Part shown: positions 8,584 to 17,355 of the stretch, piece after piece
How positions within the stretch are numbered: position 1 is the first letter of the stretch
Layout: each line of letters starts with the position of its first letter
Source: Mariniphaga sp041687255
GTDB lineage: Bacteria > Bacteroidota > Bacteroidia > Bacteroidales > Prolixibacteraceae
Assembly (NCBI GenBank): GCA_041687255.1
Contig: JAWLCL010000003.1
Span: 372,001 to 436,000 of the forward strand
DNA length: 64,000 nt
Direction of reading: 5' to 3'
The notes under the pieces: generated by a model
Seen by the model: only the letters and a program-made list of their open reading frames with translations
Told to the model about the DNA's origin: nothing
Databases searched by the model: none
Translations under genes and position numbers: made by a program

Positions 8584-10056
8584 ATGAAACGCAGTTTTAC
8601 ATATTTTGCCTGGCGGGAACTTACCCGTTCGGCCTATTTCGGGAAAAATATGGCGGCCAAAGGGGTGCTTATTTTTCTGGCTTTGTACTTTTCTCTGGTT
8701 GCCCTCGTACTTGGCCTCAACCTGACTCATGTTCTGAATGAAAATTATCCCGGGCAATCACCCATACCGGCATTTAATTCCCTAATCCTAATTTATGCCG
8801 GTTTTGACTTGGTGCTGCGCATTATGATTCAGAATCTGCCTACTTTCGGCTTTCAGCCTTTTTTAACAGTTCCTGTAAAAAAGAAGCGTATTGCCCGGTA
8901 TATGCTAAACAAGTCGTTGTTCCATTTTTTGAATCTCCTTCCTTTGTTTCTGATTCTGCCATTCATATTCAAAACGGCTGTGCATGAACTTGAAGGAATT
9001 CAGCTGGCAGCCTGGATTACCGGCCTTATATTTTTAGTATTTACAAATCATTTTCTTGCGCTTTATATTAAGTGGCGCACCAATGAAGATGACAGATATT
9101 TTTATGGGTTCCTGATTCTGGCAGGTTCTGTTTTTGCGGTTGATTACTTTGGAATAGCGGATTTAACAGGCGGTTTTGGAGAAATTTACAACAGGGTAGT
9201 TAATCAGCCGTCGCTGGTACTTGTGTTTCCTTTGGCAACGGCCGGCTTATATTTGTTAAATCTTCGGTATCTGTTAAGCCGGTTTTACCTCGATGAACTT
9301 TCGCAAAGGAAGAAACAGGCTTCTGCCCACGATTTCTCATGGCTGGCACGTGTGGGCGAATATGGTAAGATGCTCTCATTGGAGGTGAAAATGATAATGC
9401 GAAATAAACGTCCGCGTATGTCTGCAATCATGTCGGTGTTGTTTATATTCTACGGATTGCTTCTGTATAAGGATTACAATGAACAGGCGCCTGAAGTTCT
9501 CCTGGTGTTCGGAGGAATGTTTATGACAGGAATCTTCAGCATGACCTACGGGCAGTTTTTCCCGGCCTGGCACAGCCGTTATTACCCGCTGCTTATGACT
9601 CAAAATGTAAAGATGAAGCAGGTACTGCAATCAGCATTTTTTCTGATGGCCGCCACTAACATAGTTTTTTACCTGCTTTCACTGGGGTATATGTTTGTTA
9701 CACCTAAAGTGCTATACATTCATCTGTCAGTTATGCTTTACAATGTTGGGGTGAATTCGTTCGTAATATTTGCACTGGGGCTTAACAGCCGCCGCTCGAT
9801 TGACATCGATACCCGCGCAATGTTTAACTACCAGGGAATGGGAGCTACCCAGTGGCTTATCGCTTTTCCCATCTTGTTTGGCCCAATGGCTGTTTATGGC
9901 TTGCTGACGTTGTTATTTGGAAAAATTGCAGCCTATTTTATTCTTGGAGGGCTAGGACTGGTAGGTATTGTGCTTCATCCCCGCCTGCTTGATTATTTTT
10001 CAAAACAGTACCTGCGAAGAAAGCACAGGATGATAGCGGCATACCGAAGTACATGA
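8584..10056 (+). CDS. DUF5687 family ABC-type membrane protein
   Basis: 490 aa, very hydrophobic, with roughly ten predicted membrane helices (for example VLIFLALYFSLVALVLGLNL near the N-terminus). The start FTYFAWRELTRSAYFGKNM, the charged loop RFYLDELSQRKKQ and the later SLEVKMIMRNKRPR segment match the DUF5687 family as I know it. The following gene is an ABC ATPase, so this is probably the permease of a two-component ABC exporter. A 70-bp gap separates it from the upstream membrane protein. The substrate is unknown. Confidence 0.8.
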   Translation: MKRSFTYFAWRELTRSAYFGKNMAAKGVLIFLALYFSLVALVLGLNLTHVLNENYPGQSPIPAFNSLILIYAGFDLVLRIMIQNLPTFGFQPFLTVPVKKKRIARYMLNKSLFHFLNLLPLFLILPFIFKTAVHELEGIQLAAWITGLIFLVFTNHFLALYIKWRTNEDDRYFYGFLILAGSVFAVDYFGIADLTGGFGEIYNRVVNQPSLVLVFPLATAGLYLLNLRYLLSRFYLDELSQRKKQASAHDFSWLARVGEYGKMLSLEVKMIMRNKRPRMSAIMSVLFIFYGLLLYKDYNEQAPEVLLVFGGMFMTGIFSMTYGQFFPAWHSRYYPLLMTQNVKMKQVLQSAFFLMAATNIVFYLLSLGYMFVTPKVLYIHLSVMLYNVGVNSFVIFALGLNSRRSIDIDTRAMFNYQGMGATQWLIAFPILFGPMAVYGLLTLLFGKIAAYFILGGLGLVGIVLHPRLLDYFSKQYLRRKHRMIAAYRST

Positions 10057-10144
10057 TTTCTTGTGCTTAAATGAATAAATCTGATATTTAAAAAATGATA
10101 CTCAAATAAACTGAAAGACAGGCTCAATAAATAAAATCACAAAG

Positions 10145-10873
10145 ATGATACATGCGATTAATTTACAAAAAGCTTATAATAAAACCACTGTTTTGGATTT
10201 ACCGGAACTGATGATAAAACGCGGAGAAGTATTCGGGCTGGTGGGTAACAATGGAGCCGGGAAAACTACTTTGTTTTCGCTGATTCTTGATTTGATTCGT
10301 GCAACTAAAGGAAAGGTAACCAGCAATGAAACTGACGTAGCCCGCTCTGAAGAATGGAAAAGCTATACAGGCGCCTACATCGATGAAAGCTTCACCATTG
10401 GCTACCTTACTCCCGATGAGTACTTCAATTTCCTGGGAGAACTGCGTAATATGAACAGGGATGATATTGGGTTGTTTCATGTAAAATTTGAAGGGTTTTT
10501 TAACGGGGAAATCCTTGGGCAGAAGAAGTTCATCCGCGATTTATCAAAAGGGAATCAGAAAAAGGTTGGAGTTGCAGGAGCTTTTATGGGAAACCCCGAG
10601 GTGGTGATTCTGGATGAGCCGTTCGCAAATCTTGACCCAACTTCACAATATAAGCTGCGCGAACTGATAAAGGAGTATGCAGCCGGCGGCGACAAAACAC
10701 TGCTGATTTCAAGCCACGACCTGGATCATGTGGCTGATGTAAGCACCCGCATCGTTATTCTTGAAAAAGGTCAAGTTGTGAAAGATGTACCAAGAACCGA
10801 TTCTACACTGGCTGAGCTGGAGGAATTCTTTACGGGGGTGAAATCTGAAAGTTCATTTCTTGAAGAATTATGA
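10145..10873 (+). CDS. ABC transporter ATP-binding protein
   Basis: 242 aa. It has the Walker A motif GNNGAGKTT (about 34-42), signature LSKGNQKK, Walker B VVILDEPFANLDP and H-loop SSHDLDHV, so all nucleotide-binding elements are intact. The closest general class is CcmA/YhaQ-type ATPases that pair with separate multi-spanning permeases. It follows the DUF5687 gene by 88 bp and is the last gene of the padR run. It should energise the DUF5687 permease. The C-terminal 40 residues lie beyond the core domain and may contact the permease. Confidence 0.92.
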   Translation: MIHAINLQKAYNKTTVLDLPELMIKRGEVFGLVGNNGAGKTTLFSLILDLIRATKGKVTSNETDVARSEEWKSYTGAYIDESFTIGYLTPDEYFNFLGELRNMNRDDIGLFHVKFEGFFNGEILGQKKFIRDLSKGNQKKVGVAGAFMGNPEVVILDEPFANLDPTSQYKLRELIKEYAAGGDKTLLISSHDLDHVADVSTRIVILEKGQVVKDVPRTDSTLAELEEFFTGVKSESSFLEEL

Positions 10874-10877
10874 CAAA

Positions 10878-10913
10878 AAAGGAAGATGCTTCAGATATAG
10901 GGCATTTTCCTTT
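10878..10913 (+). terminator. Hairpin terminator after the ABC operon
   Basis: AAAGGAAGATGC (10878-10889) pairs with GCATTTTCCTTT (10902-10913) over 12 bp with one G-U pair and a 12-nt loop. It starts 4 bp past the ATPase stop codon. The trailing T tract lies within the 3' arm, so strength is moderate. Confidence 0.55.
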
Positions 10914-11042
10914 CAGGTAAATAAAAATGATGCTTTATTACATTGCATCGCAAAACTTCATTTGATACAGAGGAAACATGTAAAACTGACCTCCGGTGAA
11001 TGGTTATTTTTTTAACTTTATTGCCCTTAACGATCTTTTCCC

Positions 11043-11513
11043 ATGGAGAACAAAGAAAAAAATGCACAGGAAATCTATTCCAAAATGGCTGCAATTTGCA
11101 GCCGCTCCGAACAATGTTCATTCGATATCCGGAATAAGATTCTGAATACAGGTCTTTCGTCTGAGGAAGCGGATGATGTTATTGATAAACTGAAAGCAGA
11201 ACGGTTTATAGATGATGAGCGTTACGTTCGCTCGTACGTATCAGATAAGTTTAAGCTCAATAAGTGGGGAAAGGTAAAAATCAGGCATTATCTTAAAATG
11301 AAAGGGTTTTCGGACGGAATAATTCAACAGGGGCTGGATACCATCAATGAGGATAAGTACCGGCAGGCGCTGCTCATGACGATGAAAGAAAAAGCCCGTG
11401 CAGTGCGCAGGAAAAGCAGGTACGAAAAGATGGGGCAGATAATACGTTTTGCTCAAAACAGAGGGTATGAACCTGAATTGATTCACCGCTACCTTAATGA
11501 AGTAGTAGAATAA
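11043..11513 (+). CDS. recX: Regulatory protein RecX
   Basis: 156 aa. RecX binds RecA filaments and limits strand exchange. The protein is all-helical, with the repeated three-helix pattern of the family: LSSEEADDVIDKLKAERFID, then DERYVRSYVSDKF and GKVKIRHYLKMKGFS. The N-terminus carries CSRSEQCSFDIRNKI, typical of Bacteroidota RecX. recA is not in this window. The gene stands alone between the ABC terminator and prfB, with its own upstream gap of about 130 bp. Confidence 0.88.
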   Translation: MENKEKNAQEIYSKMAAICSRSEQCSFDIRNKILNTGLSSEEADDVIDKLKAERFIDDERYVRSYVSDKFKLNKWGKVKIRHYLKMKGFSDGIIQQGLDTINEDKYRQALLMTMKEKARAVRRKSRYEKMGQIIRFAQNRGYEPELIHRYLNEVVE

Positions 11514-11526
11514 ATGCGATTCTTGT

Positions 11527-11534
11527 TACCTTTG
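11527..11534 (+). promoter_or_regulatory. Candidate -7 box for prfB
   Basis: TACCTTTG is an exact match to the Bacteroidota -7 element TAnnTTTG, 23 bp before the prfB start. No clear TTG is seen at the expected -33 position. Confidence 0.4.
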
Positions 11535-11557
11535 CAAATCACAAATAAAATAAAACA

Positions 11558-12647
11558 ATGATATTAAAAGACCAGGTAAAAGATCTCCTGGAGCGCCGGG
11601 ATGCGCTAAGGAGGCATCTTTGACTACGATGCTAAAATACTCCAGCTTAAAGAGGAAGAATTAAAAACACAAGACCCTGAATTTTGGGCTAATCCGCAAA
11701 AGGCTGAAGTTCAGATGAAAGCCATCAAATCGATTAAGGACTGGACGGGCGGATTTGAAAGGGTAGACCAGGCTGTTGAAGATTTCACTGTTATCTATGA
11801 ATTTTTTGAAGCTGATGAGGCTAGTGAAGAGGAAGTGGATAAGGCATATGCCGATGCACTGAACAAGGTTGAGCAACTGGAAACAAAAAATATGCTCCGA
11901 AGTGAAGAGGATCACCTGGGGGCAGTGCTGAAAATTAATGCCGGTGCCGGGGGCACTGAAAGCAACGATTGGGCAGAAATGCTTTTTCGCATGTATACCC
12001 GCTGGTGCGAGGATAAAGGCTATAAGATTAAGGTAGCCGACATGCAGCCGGGTGATGAGGCCGGTATAAAAAGTTGCACAGTGGAGGTTGAAGGCGATTT
12101 TGCTTATGGCTACATGAAAAGTGAAAATGGAGTGCACCGGCTTGTAAGGCTATCACCCTTCAATGCACAAAACAAACGTATGACTTCCTTTACTTCAGTA
12201 TACGTTGCTCCTTTAGTGGATGATACCATCGAAATAGAAATAAATCCTTCCGATATTACCTGGGAAACTTTCCGCAGCGGTGGTGCAGGGGGGCAGAATG
12301 TGAATAAAGTGGAAACAGGTGTTCGTCTGCGCCATGCTCCTACAGGTATTGTCATTGAAAACACCGAAAGTCGTACCCAGGGCGGTAATAAAGAGAATGC
12401 ACTTCGCCTGCTGAAATCTCAGCTCTACGAAATGGAACTGCGAAAACGGCGTGAAAAGGTGATGGAGATAGAGTCGCAGAAAAAGAAGATTGAGTGGGGG
12501 TCGCAAATACGGTCCTATGTTCTGCAGCCTTACAAAATGGTAAAAGATCTTCGGACAAATTATGAAACCGGAAATGCAGGTGCTGTACTTGATGGTGATT
12601 TGGATGGCTTTATGAAGGCTTATCTTATGGAATTCGGAGGACAATGA
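11558..12647 (+). CDS. prfB: Peptide chain release factor 2 (programmed +1 frameshift)
   Basis: RF2 reads UGA and UAA stop codons and triggers peptide release. Translation starts at the ATG at 11558, reads 21 codons, meets an in-frame TGA at 11621 and resumes in the +1 frame at GAC 11622. The product is 362 aa. The codon-recognition motif SPF falls at about residues 199-201 and the catalytic GGQ at about 244-246 (SGGAGGQNVNKVET). SPF rather than PAT/PxT identifies RF2. The first 52 residues are missed if the frameshift is ignored, because the next in-frame ATG is at 11715. A terminator follows. The frameshift lets RF2 control its own synthesis. Confidence 0.96.
11609..11624 (+). promoter_or_regulatory. 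prfB programmed frameshift site
   Basis: AGGAGG (11609-11614), CAT, then CTT TGA C (11618-11624). This is the same layout as the E. coli RF2 site: an internal Shine-Dalgarno-like hexamer three bases before the slippery CUU-UGA-C. When RF2 is scarce the ribosome slips from CUU to UUU and continues into the RF2 body. Confidence 0.95.
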
Positions 12648-12661
12648 TTCAGTAAATGAAC

Positions 12662-12680
12662 AAACCGCATTGGTTTTTTT
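12662..12680 (+). terminator. Intrinsic terminator after prfB
   Basis: AAACC (12662-12666) and GGTTT (12672-12676) form a short stem with a 5-nt loop inside a run of seven T's. The stem is short but the T tract is good. Confidence 0.5.
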
Positions 12681-12738
12681 TATATTTTTAAGTCATAAAT
12701 GACCGTGCGCCTTAATATTGTGCCATTAACTGAATTGT

Positions 12739-15141
12739 ATGTATTCAAACGAACATTTTATAAACAGGGAAATCAGCTGGCTTTCATTCAATGAAAGGGT
12801 ATTGCAGGAGGCTGAAGATCCGAATACCCCGCTGTTTGAACGCATACGGTTTATTGGAATTTTTTCAAATAACCTCGATGAATTCTTCAGGGTTCGTGTG
12901 GCAACTGTCAGGCGCATGGTGGATATAGGTAAAGATGAGGAAAACCTGCTTGGTGATTTTACCCCACGTGAACTGCACGATAAAATACTGGAAGTTGTAT
13001 ATGGGCATCAGCTTAAGGTGCAGCAGATATTAAGAGATATCCTCACGGAGTTGAATCAGAACAATATTTCCATCATCAATGAGAAGGAGTTAAGTCACAA
13101 ACAAGGAATTTTTGTAAAGAAGTATTTTTATGAGAGGGTGCTGCCAAACCTGGTTCCCATTATGCTCAGCAAGAAGAATAAGTTTCCATACCTGCGCGAT
13201 CGATCGGTATACCTGGCAGTGAAACTTTTAAAGAAATCGGACCCTGATGATTTTGCTTATTCCCTTATCCGGATTCCCGGAAGGTCGGTTCCGCGGTTCC
13301 TGGTGTTGCCAAAAGAGAACAAGAAAACATACGTGATGTTGCTCGATGATGTTATCCGCTATTGTTTCGACGACCTCTTTTTCTACTTCGATTACGATAT
13401 TTACGAAGCCTACACCATTAAAATTACCAGGGATGCAGAGCTGGATATTGATGACGATATATCCAAAAGCTTCATAGAAAAAATGAGCTCCAGCCTTAAG
13501 AAGCGTAAAAAAGGGAAACTGGTTCGCTTGATATACGACAGGGAGATTCCTCAGGACCTGCTGGATTTTATCCTGAAGAAAATGAAGCTCGATAATGAGG
13601 AAAATGCTGTTCCCGGAGGAAAATACCATAATCACAAGGATTTCATGGAATTTCCTGAAATCGGGAAGAAGAGGCACTACTATACGAAGCTTCCCCCTTT
13701 CAGGCACAAGGATTTACCTCCGCATACCAGTATATTGCGTGTTCTGCGCAATAAGGATGTTATGCTGCATTTTCCTTATCAGACTTTTAACCACATTATC
13801 GATTTTCTCAGAGAAGCGGCAATAGACCCTCAGGTAAAGGAAATTGGAGTTACTCTTTACAGGGTAGCCCCTTCGTCAAGGATTGTGAATGCTCTGCTGA
13901 ATGCCGTCAGGAATGGGAAGAAAGTTACAGTGGTTATTGAACTTCAGGCACGATTTGATGAGGAGGCAAACATTATGTGGTCAAACAAACTCCAGGAAGA
14001 GGGCGCCAATGTAATCAATGGCATTCCGGGAATGAAGATCCATTGCAAACTTGCCTGGGTGAAGCGTAAGGAAGAGGATGGTGACAGGAATTACGCCTAT
14101 GTAGGTACCGGCAATTTTCATGAAGGCACTGCACGTGTTTATGCCGACGACGGTTTGCTTACCGCCGACCCCCGTATTGCCGATGAGGTGGAAATGGTCT
14201 TTAATTTCTTTAAGCAAAATTACAGGCATAACAAGTATGAACACCTGGTGGTAAGCCCTTTTTTTATGCGGAATGTATTTATGGAGCAAATCGACCGGGA
14301 AACAGAACTTGCAAAGCAGGGGAAAAAAGCCTGGATGGTGCTGAAGATGAACAGCCTTATTGACCCCGGGATGATGGCTAGGATATATAAGGCAGTTAAG
14401 GCCGGAGTGAAAATAGAACTTATTGTAAGGGGCATTTTCGGGTTGAAGCTCGATACAAAAAAAAGCAGGAACAATGTTAAGGCCATTAGTATAGTGGATA
14501 AATACCTCGAGCATTCACGCGTGTTTCTGTTTGGAAATGATGGAAATGAGAAGATGTATATCTCTTCTGCTGACTGGATGCCCCGTAACCTTAATAGAAG
14601 AATTGAAATCGCCTGCCCCATTTATGATGAACAAATCAGAAATGAACTGAAAGAAATGTTGGGCATTCAACTGCAGGATAATACAAAGGCACGAATACTT
14701 GATCCCATGCTCCAGAACAATTACAACACAAGCAATGGAAACAATACCCACAGGGCACAGGAAGATTTCTACAACTTTATTAAAAAGCAGCACTTCGTTG
14801 TTATGAAGATTTATCACAATCCCCGTTGCCCTAAAAGCCGGGCGGGATTAAAATATATTGAGGAAAAAGGTTACACTGTAGAAATCCGGAAGTACCTTAC
14901 TGAAGGTATTTCAGAAGATGAGCTGAGGGATGTTATTGCAAAAACAGGACTAAAGCCTGCAGAACTTATACGTACGCAAGAAAAAATCTACAAGGAAAAA
15001 TACCAGGGTCAGGACATTCAGGATGACGAATGGATAAAGATAATTGCAGAGAACCCTCGTTTACTGCATCGTCCTATTGTGGTAAATAACGAAAAGGCCG
15101 TATTGGCCAATCCTCCTGAAGCAGTAGAGAAGATTATGTAA
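12739..15141 (+). CDS. ppk1: Polyphosphate kinase 1 fused to an ArsC-type reductase domain
   Basis: 800 aa in one frame. Residues 1-688 are a complete PPK1, which makes inorganic polyphosphate from ATP. They have the N-terminal NREISWLSFNERVLQEA, the phospho-acceptor His435 (GMKIHCKLAWVKR) and His592 (LEHSR), at the same numbers as the two catalytic histidines of E. coli PPK1. Residues 689-800 are a full ArsC/Spx-fold domain starting MKIYHNPRCPKSR, with the active Cys at 697 and the late RPIVVNNEKAVLANPPE segment. No stop separates them; the linker is only about ten residues after the usual PPK1 end (AQEDFYNFIKKQ). The ATG at 14803 could still act as an internal start. The gene end overlaps the convergent lipoprotein gene by 8 bp. 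The redox partner and target of the ArsC part are unknown. Confidence 0.92.
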   Translation: MYSNEHFINREISWLSFNERVLQEAEDPNTPLFERIRFIGIFSNNLDEFFRVRVATVRRMVDIGKDEENLLGDFTPRELHDKILEVVYGHQLKVQQILRDILTELNQNNISIINEKELSHKQGIFVKKYFYERVLPNLVPIMLSKKNKFPYLRDRSVYLAVKLLKKSDPDDFAYSLIRIPGRSVPRFLVLPKENKKTYVMLLDDVIRYCFDDLFFYFDYDIYEAYTIKITRDAELDIDDDISKSFIEKMSSSLKKRKKGKLVRLIYDREIPQDLLDFILKKMKLDNEENAVPGGKYHNHKDFMEFPEIGKKRHYYTKLPPFRHKDLPPHTSILRVLRNKDVMLHFPYQTFNHIIDFLREAAIDPQVKEIGVTLYRVAPSSRIVNALLNAVRNGKKVTVVIELQARFDEEANIMWSNKLQEEGANVINGIPGMKIHCKLAWVKRKEEDGDRNYAYVGTGNFHEGTARVYADDGLLTADPRIADEVEMVFNFFKQNYRHNKYEHLVVSPFFMRNVFMEQIDRETELAKQGKKAWMVLKMNSLIDPGMMARIYKAVKAGVKIELIVRGIFGLKLDTKKSRNNVKAISIVDKYLEHSRVFLFGNDGNEKMYISSADWMPRNLNRRIEIACPIYDEQIRNELKEMLGIQLQDNTKARILDPMLQNNYNTSNGNNTHRAQEDFYNFIKKQHFVVMKIYHNPRCPKSRAGLKYIEEKGYTVEIRKYLTEGISEDELRDVIAKTGLKPAELIRTQEKIYKEKYQGQDIQDDEWIKIIAENPRLLHRPIVVNNEKAVLANPPEAVEKIM

Positions 15142-15928
15142 TGTTTAATTTTTTCTTTAATGCCTGAATTTCAGCTTCAGCATTTCTTTTCTCAACAAGC
15201 GCTTTTGAAAGGGCAAGGGCATCAATAACGGCCTGCTTGTCGTAGCTTTCCAAAATAATGTAGTAATACTCTTTCCCTAAAAACACTGCCTTCAGGTTCC
15301 GGTCGGCATGTTTGGCAATAAATTCCATAACCCCGTTATCTTTTCCATTGCGGTAACTTACCTTTTCCCATTTTGCTTCCATAAAATCGCTTTGGTGATT
15401 ATCGGCAGTGTTAAGAGGAATTTCCTCTGTTTTGGCATCATCTCCCTGGTCGTAAACCCTCAGGGCAGTATGGTTGAGCCAATTTTTGCCATGATAATTG
15501 CTGCTGAGGTAAATATCGCCCCGTTCGTCAAGGTGAATCTGGATAAATGAACGGTCCCATGCACGCTCAAAGTTTTGCCGCTTATGGATATATTGTGAAT
15601 ACCGGTCGAATTCAGTTTTTTCCTTTTGAAAAGGTTTTTCCAGAACGGCAATTTTAACCTTAAGTGAATCCAGCTGAGCTTCTTTTCTGTGAAGCAGGTC
15701 AAATTGAACTTCTTTTTGCAGGTTCTTTGCAGAATTAACGGCATACTGGGCTTTTGGAAATAAACCGGGAATACTGTCGAGGTGACGAAGAGCAGCAAGG
15801 GTATCGTTTTTTTCTAAAAGTGTCTGGGCTTGTTTTAGTTTTACGCGGGCTTTATCCTCATCGGATGGACCACACGAAACGTAGGCTACGGCCAGTAAAA
15901 ACAGGAATAAATATGCTGTAACTTTCAT
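15134..15928 (-). CDS. Putative lipoprotein, coiled-coil rich
   Basis: 264 aa. A lipoprotein signal peptide (MKVTAYLFLFLLAVAYVSC, Cys19) is followed by an acidic, helix-rich region: KARVKLKQAQTLLEKNDTLA and the heptad-like KEAQLDSLKVKIAVLEKPF. The C-terminal part has a beta-rich stretch (FIQIHLDERGDIYLSSNYHG) and ends in another predicted coiled coil (ALVEKRNAEAEIQALKKKL). I do not recognise a named family. It is probably anchored to a membrane and may have a scaffold role, which is inference. It is convergent with ppk1, sharing 8 bp with its end. Confidence 0.75.
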   Translation of the reverse strand: MKVTAYLFLFLLAVAYVSCGPSDEDKARVKLKQAQTLLEKNDTLAALRHLDSIPGLFPKAQYAVNSAKNLQKEVQFDLLHRKEAQLDSLKVKIAVLEKPFQKEKTEFDRYSQYIHKRQNFERAWDRSFIQIHLDERGDIYLSSNYHGKNWLNHTALRVYDQGDDAKTEEIPLNTADNHQSDFMEAKWEKVSYRNGKDNGVMEFIAKHADRNLKAVFLGKEYYYIILESYDKQAVIDALALSKALVEKRNAEAEIQALKKKLNIT

Positions 15929-16057
15929 TTTCTAATTTTTGTACAAATTTACACTTTTCAGCTCATCTGAAAATCGGAGAAACTTAAAGGATGTTAATTA
16001 AACGAAAAAATGAAAATTAAATTTTGGTTCAAGTCTTCGATAAGCGCGGCATTCTTT

Positions 16058-16086
16058 TTTGATCCAATAGATTATTTCTATTTTTA
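16058..16086 (+). promoter_or_regulatory. Candidate oxyR promoter
   Basis: TTTG (16058-16061) and TATTTTTA (16079-16086) are 17 nt apart, close to the Bacteroidota consensus with one mismatch in the -7 box. The start site would lie about 12-15 nt before the oxyR ATG. Confidence 0.35.
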
Positions 16087-16105
16087 GCGCCAAATTAAAT
16101 GGTTT

Positions 16106-17047
16106 ATGATTACGCTCACTCAGCTGGAATATATTGTAGCGGTTGATACCTATCGCCATTTTGGAAAAGCCGCAGAATCGTGCTTCATTACACAACCAAC
16201 GCTTTCAATGCAGATTAAAAAGCTTGAAGAAGATCTTGAAATTATAATCTTCGATCGAAGTAAACAACCCCTTATTCCCACTGATGTGGGCCAGCGGATA
16301 ATTGAACAGGCGCGGGCGGTTTTAAAGGAATCCGAGGAAATCACAAACATTGTAAAGGATCATAAGCATGAAGTATCGGGTGTGTTACGGATAGGGATAA
16401 TACCCACTCTTGCACCTTATCTGCTCCCGATTTTTATTGGCAGGTATAAAAAATTGTACCCCAATATCCACATAAAGGTGGTAGAGAAAACAACGGGAGA
16501 GATAGTTAAGCTTCTGCAAAAGGATTTGATTGATGTGGGCATATTAGTTACTCCTTTGAAAGAGGAAAAGATAATTGAAAAGCCTTTGTTTTACGAGGAA
16601 ATGCTGGTTTACATTAACCCTGAAAATGAATTGTACCGGAAAGAAGCCATTACTTTAAAAGATATTGCCATTCCTGAAATATGGCTGTTAAGCGACGGCC
16701 ATTGTTTTAGGGATCAGGTAATCAACCTTTGTTCTTTTCTTGGAACCCTTGACAGCGGATTGCCATTTCATTTTGAAGCAGGTTCTCTTGAGACGCTTAT
16801 GAATATTGTTGACCGGGAAGGAGGAATAACCCTTATTCCTGAACTGGCAAAGCTGGGCATGTCTGAAAGCCGTTTAAAAAATGTCCGTCAGTTCAGCAAC
16901 CTGAAACCTTTAAGAGAAGTTAGCCTGGCTTATTCGCGTCATTTTGCCAAACATAAGCTGATTAATCTGCTTTGGCGCGAAATTAAGGCAGCCCTTCCCC
17001 AGGAACTTCAAAACGAAACAAGGGGAACTGTTGTAGATTGGAAATAA
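16106..17047 (+). CDS. oxyR: Hydrogen peroxide-sensing regulator OxyR
   Basis: 313 aa LysR-type regulator. The helix-turn-helix lies in residues 1-60 (FGKAAESCFITQPTLSMQIK) and the substrate-binding-like sensor domain in about 90-300. The redox pair is Cys200 and Cys209 in the context DGHCFRDQVINLC. The spacing is identical to Cys199/Cys208 of E. coli OxyR, which form a disulfide on contact with peroxide. This distinguishes OxyR from other LysR proteins. No catalase or peroxidase gene is adjacent, so it must act at distant targets. It is followed by tRNA-Leu with its own promoter. Confidence 0.94.
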   Translation: MITLTQLEYIVAVDTYRHFGKAAESCFITQPTLSMQIKKLEEDLEIIIFDRSKQPLIPTDVGQRIIEQARAVLKESEEITNIVKDHKHEVSGVLRIGIIPTLAPYLLPIFIGRYKKLYPNIHIKVVEKTTGEIVKLLQKDLIDVGILVTPLKEEKIIEKPLFYEEMLVYINPENELYRKEAITLKDIAIPEIWLLSDGHCFRDQVINLCSFLGTLDSGLPFHFEAGSLETLMNIVDREGGITLIPELAKLGMSESRLKNVRQFSNLKPLREVSLAYSRHFAKHKLINLLWREIKAALPQELQNETRGTVVDWK

Positions 17048-17053
17048 ACTTTC

Positions 17054-17081
17054 TTGATTTATAAAAAAATAATTAACTTTG
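17054..17081 (+). promoter_or_regulatory. Promoter of tRNA-Leu
   Basis: TTG (17054-17056), a 17-nt spacer and an exact TAnnTTTG box, TAACTTTG (17074-17081). The start site is expected 5-8 nt later, just upstream of the mature tRNA 5' end at 17093. Confidence 0.6.
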
Positions 17082-17092
17082 CGCCCTGTTTC

Positions 17093-17174
17093 GCGGACGT
17101 GGCGGAATTGGTAGACGCGCCAGACTTAGGATCTGGTGCCGTAAGGCGTGGGGGTTCGAGTCCCTTCGTCCGCA
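17093..17174 (+). tRNA. tRNA-Leu (anticodon TAG)
   Basis: 82 nt. The acceptor GCGGACG pairs with CGTCCGC, with discriminator A. The anticodon stem CCAGA/TCTGG encloses CTTAGGA, anticodon TAG. A long variable arm (GTGCCGTAAGGCGT) marks a class II tRNA. The T arm contains GGTTCGAGTCC. CCA is not encoded. Confidence 0.96.
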
Positions 17175-17179
17175 CTCAC

Positions 17180-17214
17180 ATCGCCGGCCCTTCCCGTAGG
17201 GATTTGCCGGCGGT
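17180..17214 (+). terminator. GC-rich hairpin after tRNA-Leu
   Basis: CGCCGGC (17182-17188) pairs with GCCGGCG (17206-17212); the stem can be extended by one G-U and one A-T pair. The 17-nt loop has its own short CCC/GGG pairing. It is followed by GTGGCTTTATAA, a weak T tract. It probably ends the tRNA transcript. The rest of 17215-17355 shows no gene. Confidence 0.45.
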
Positions 17215-17355
17215 GGCTTTATAAATAGTGTGACATTTAACTTATTTATCAAACTTGCCGGCATGGGTATTGATACGCTGCCGGTTCATTGACAATGAAT
17301 AATTGATGTCGGCGTGAATGTCGGGTAGCAAAAAAATTAACAATTTAGAAACAAG

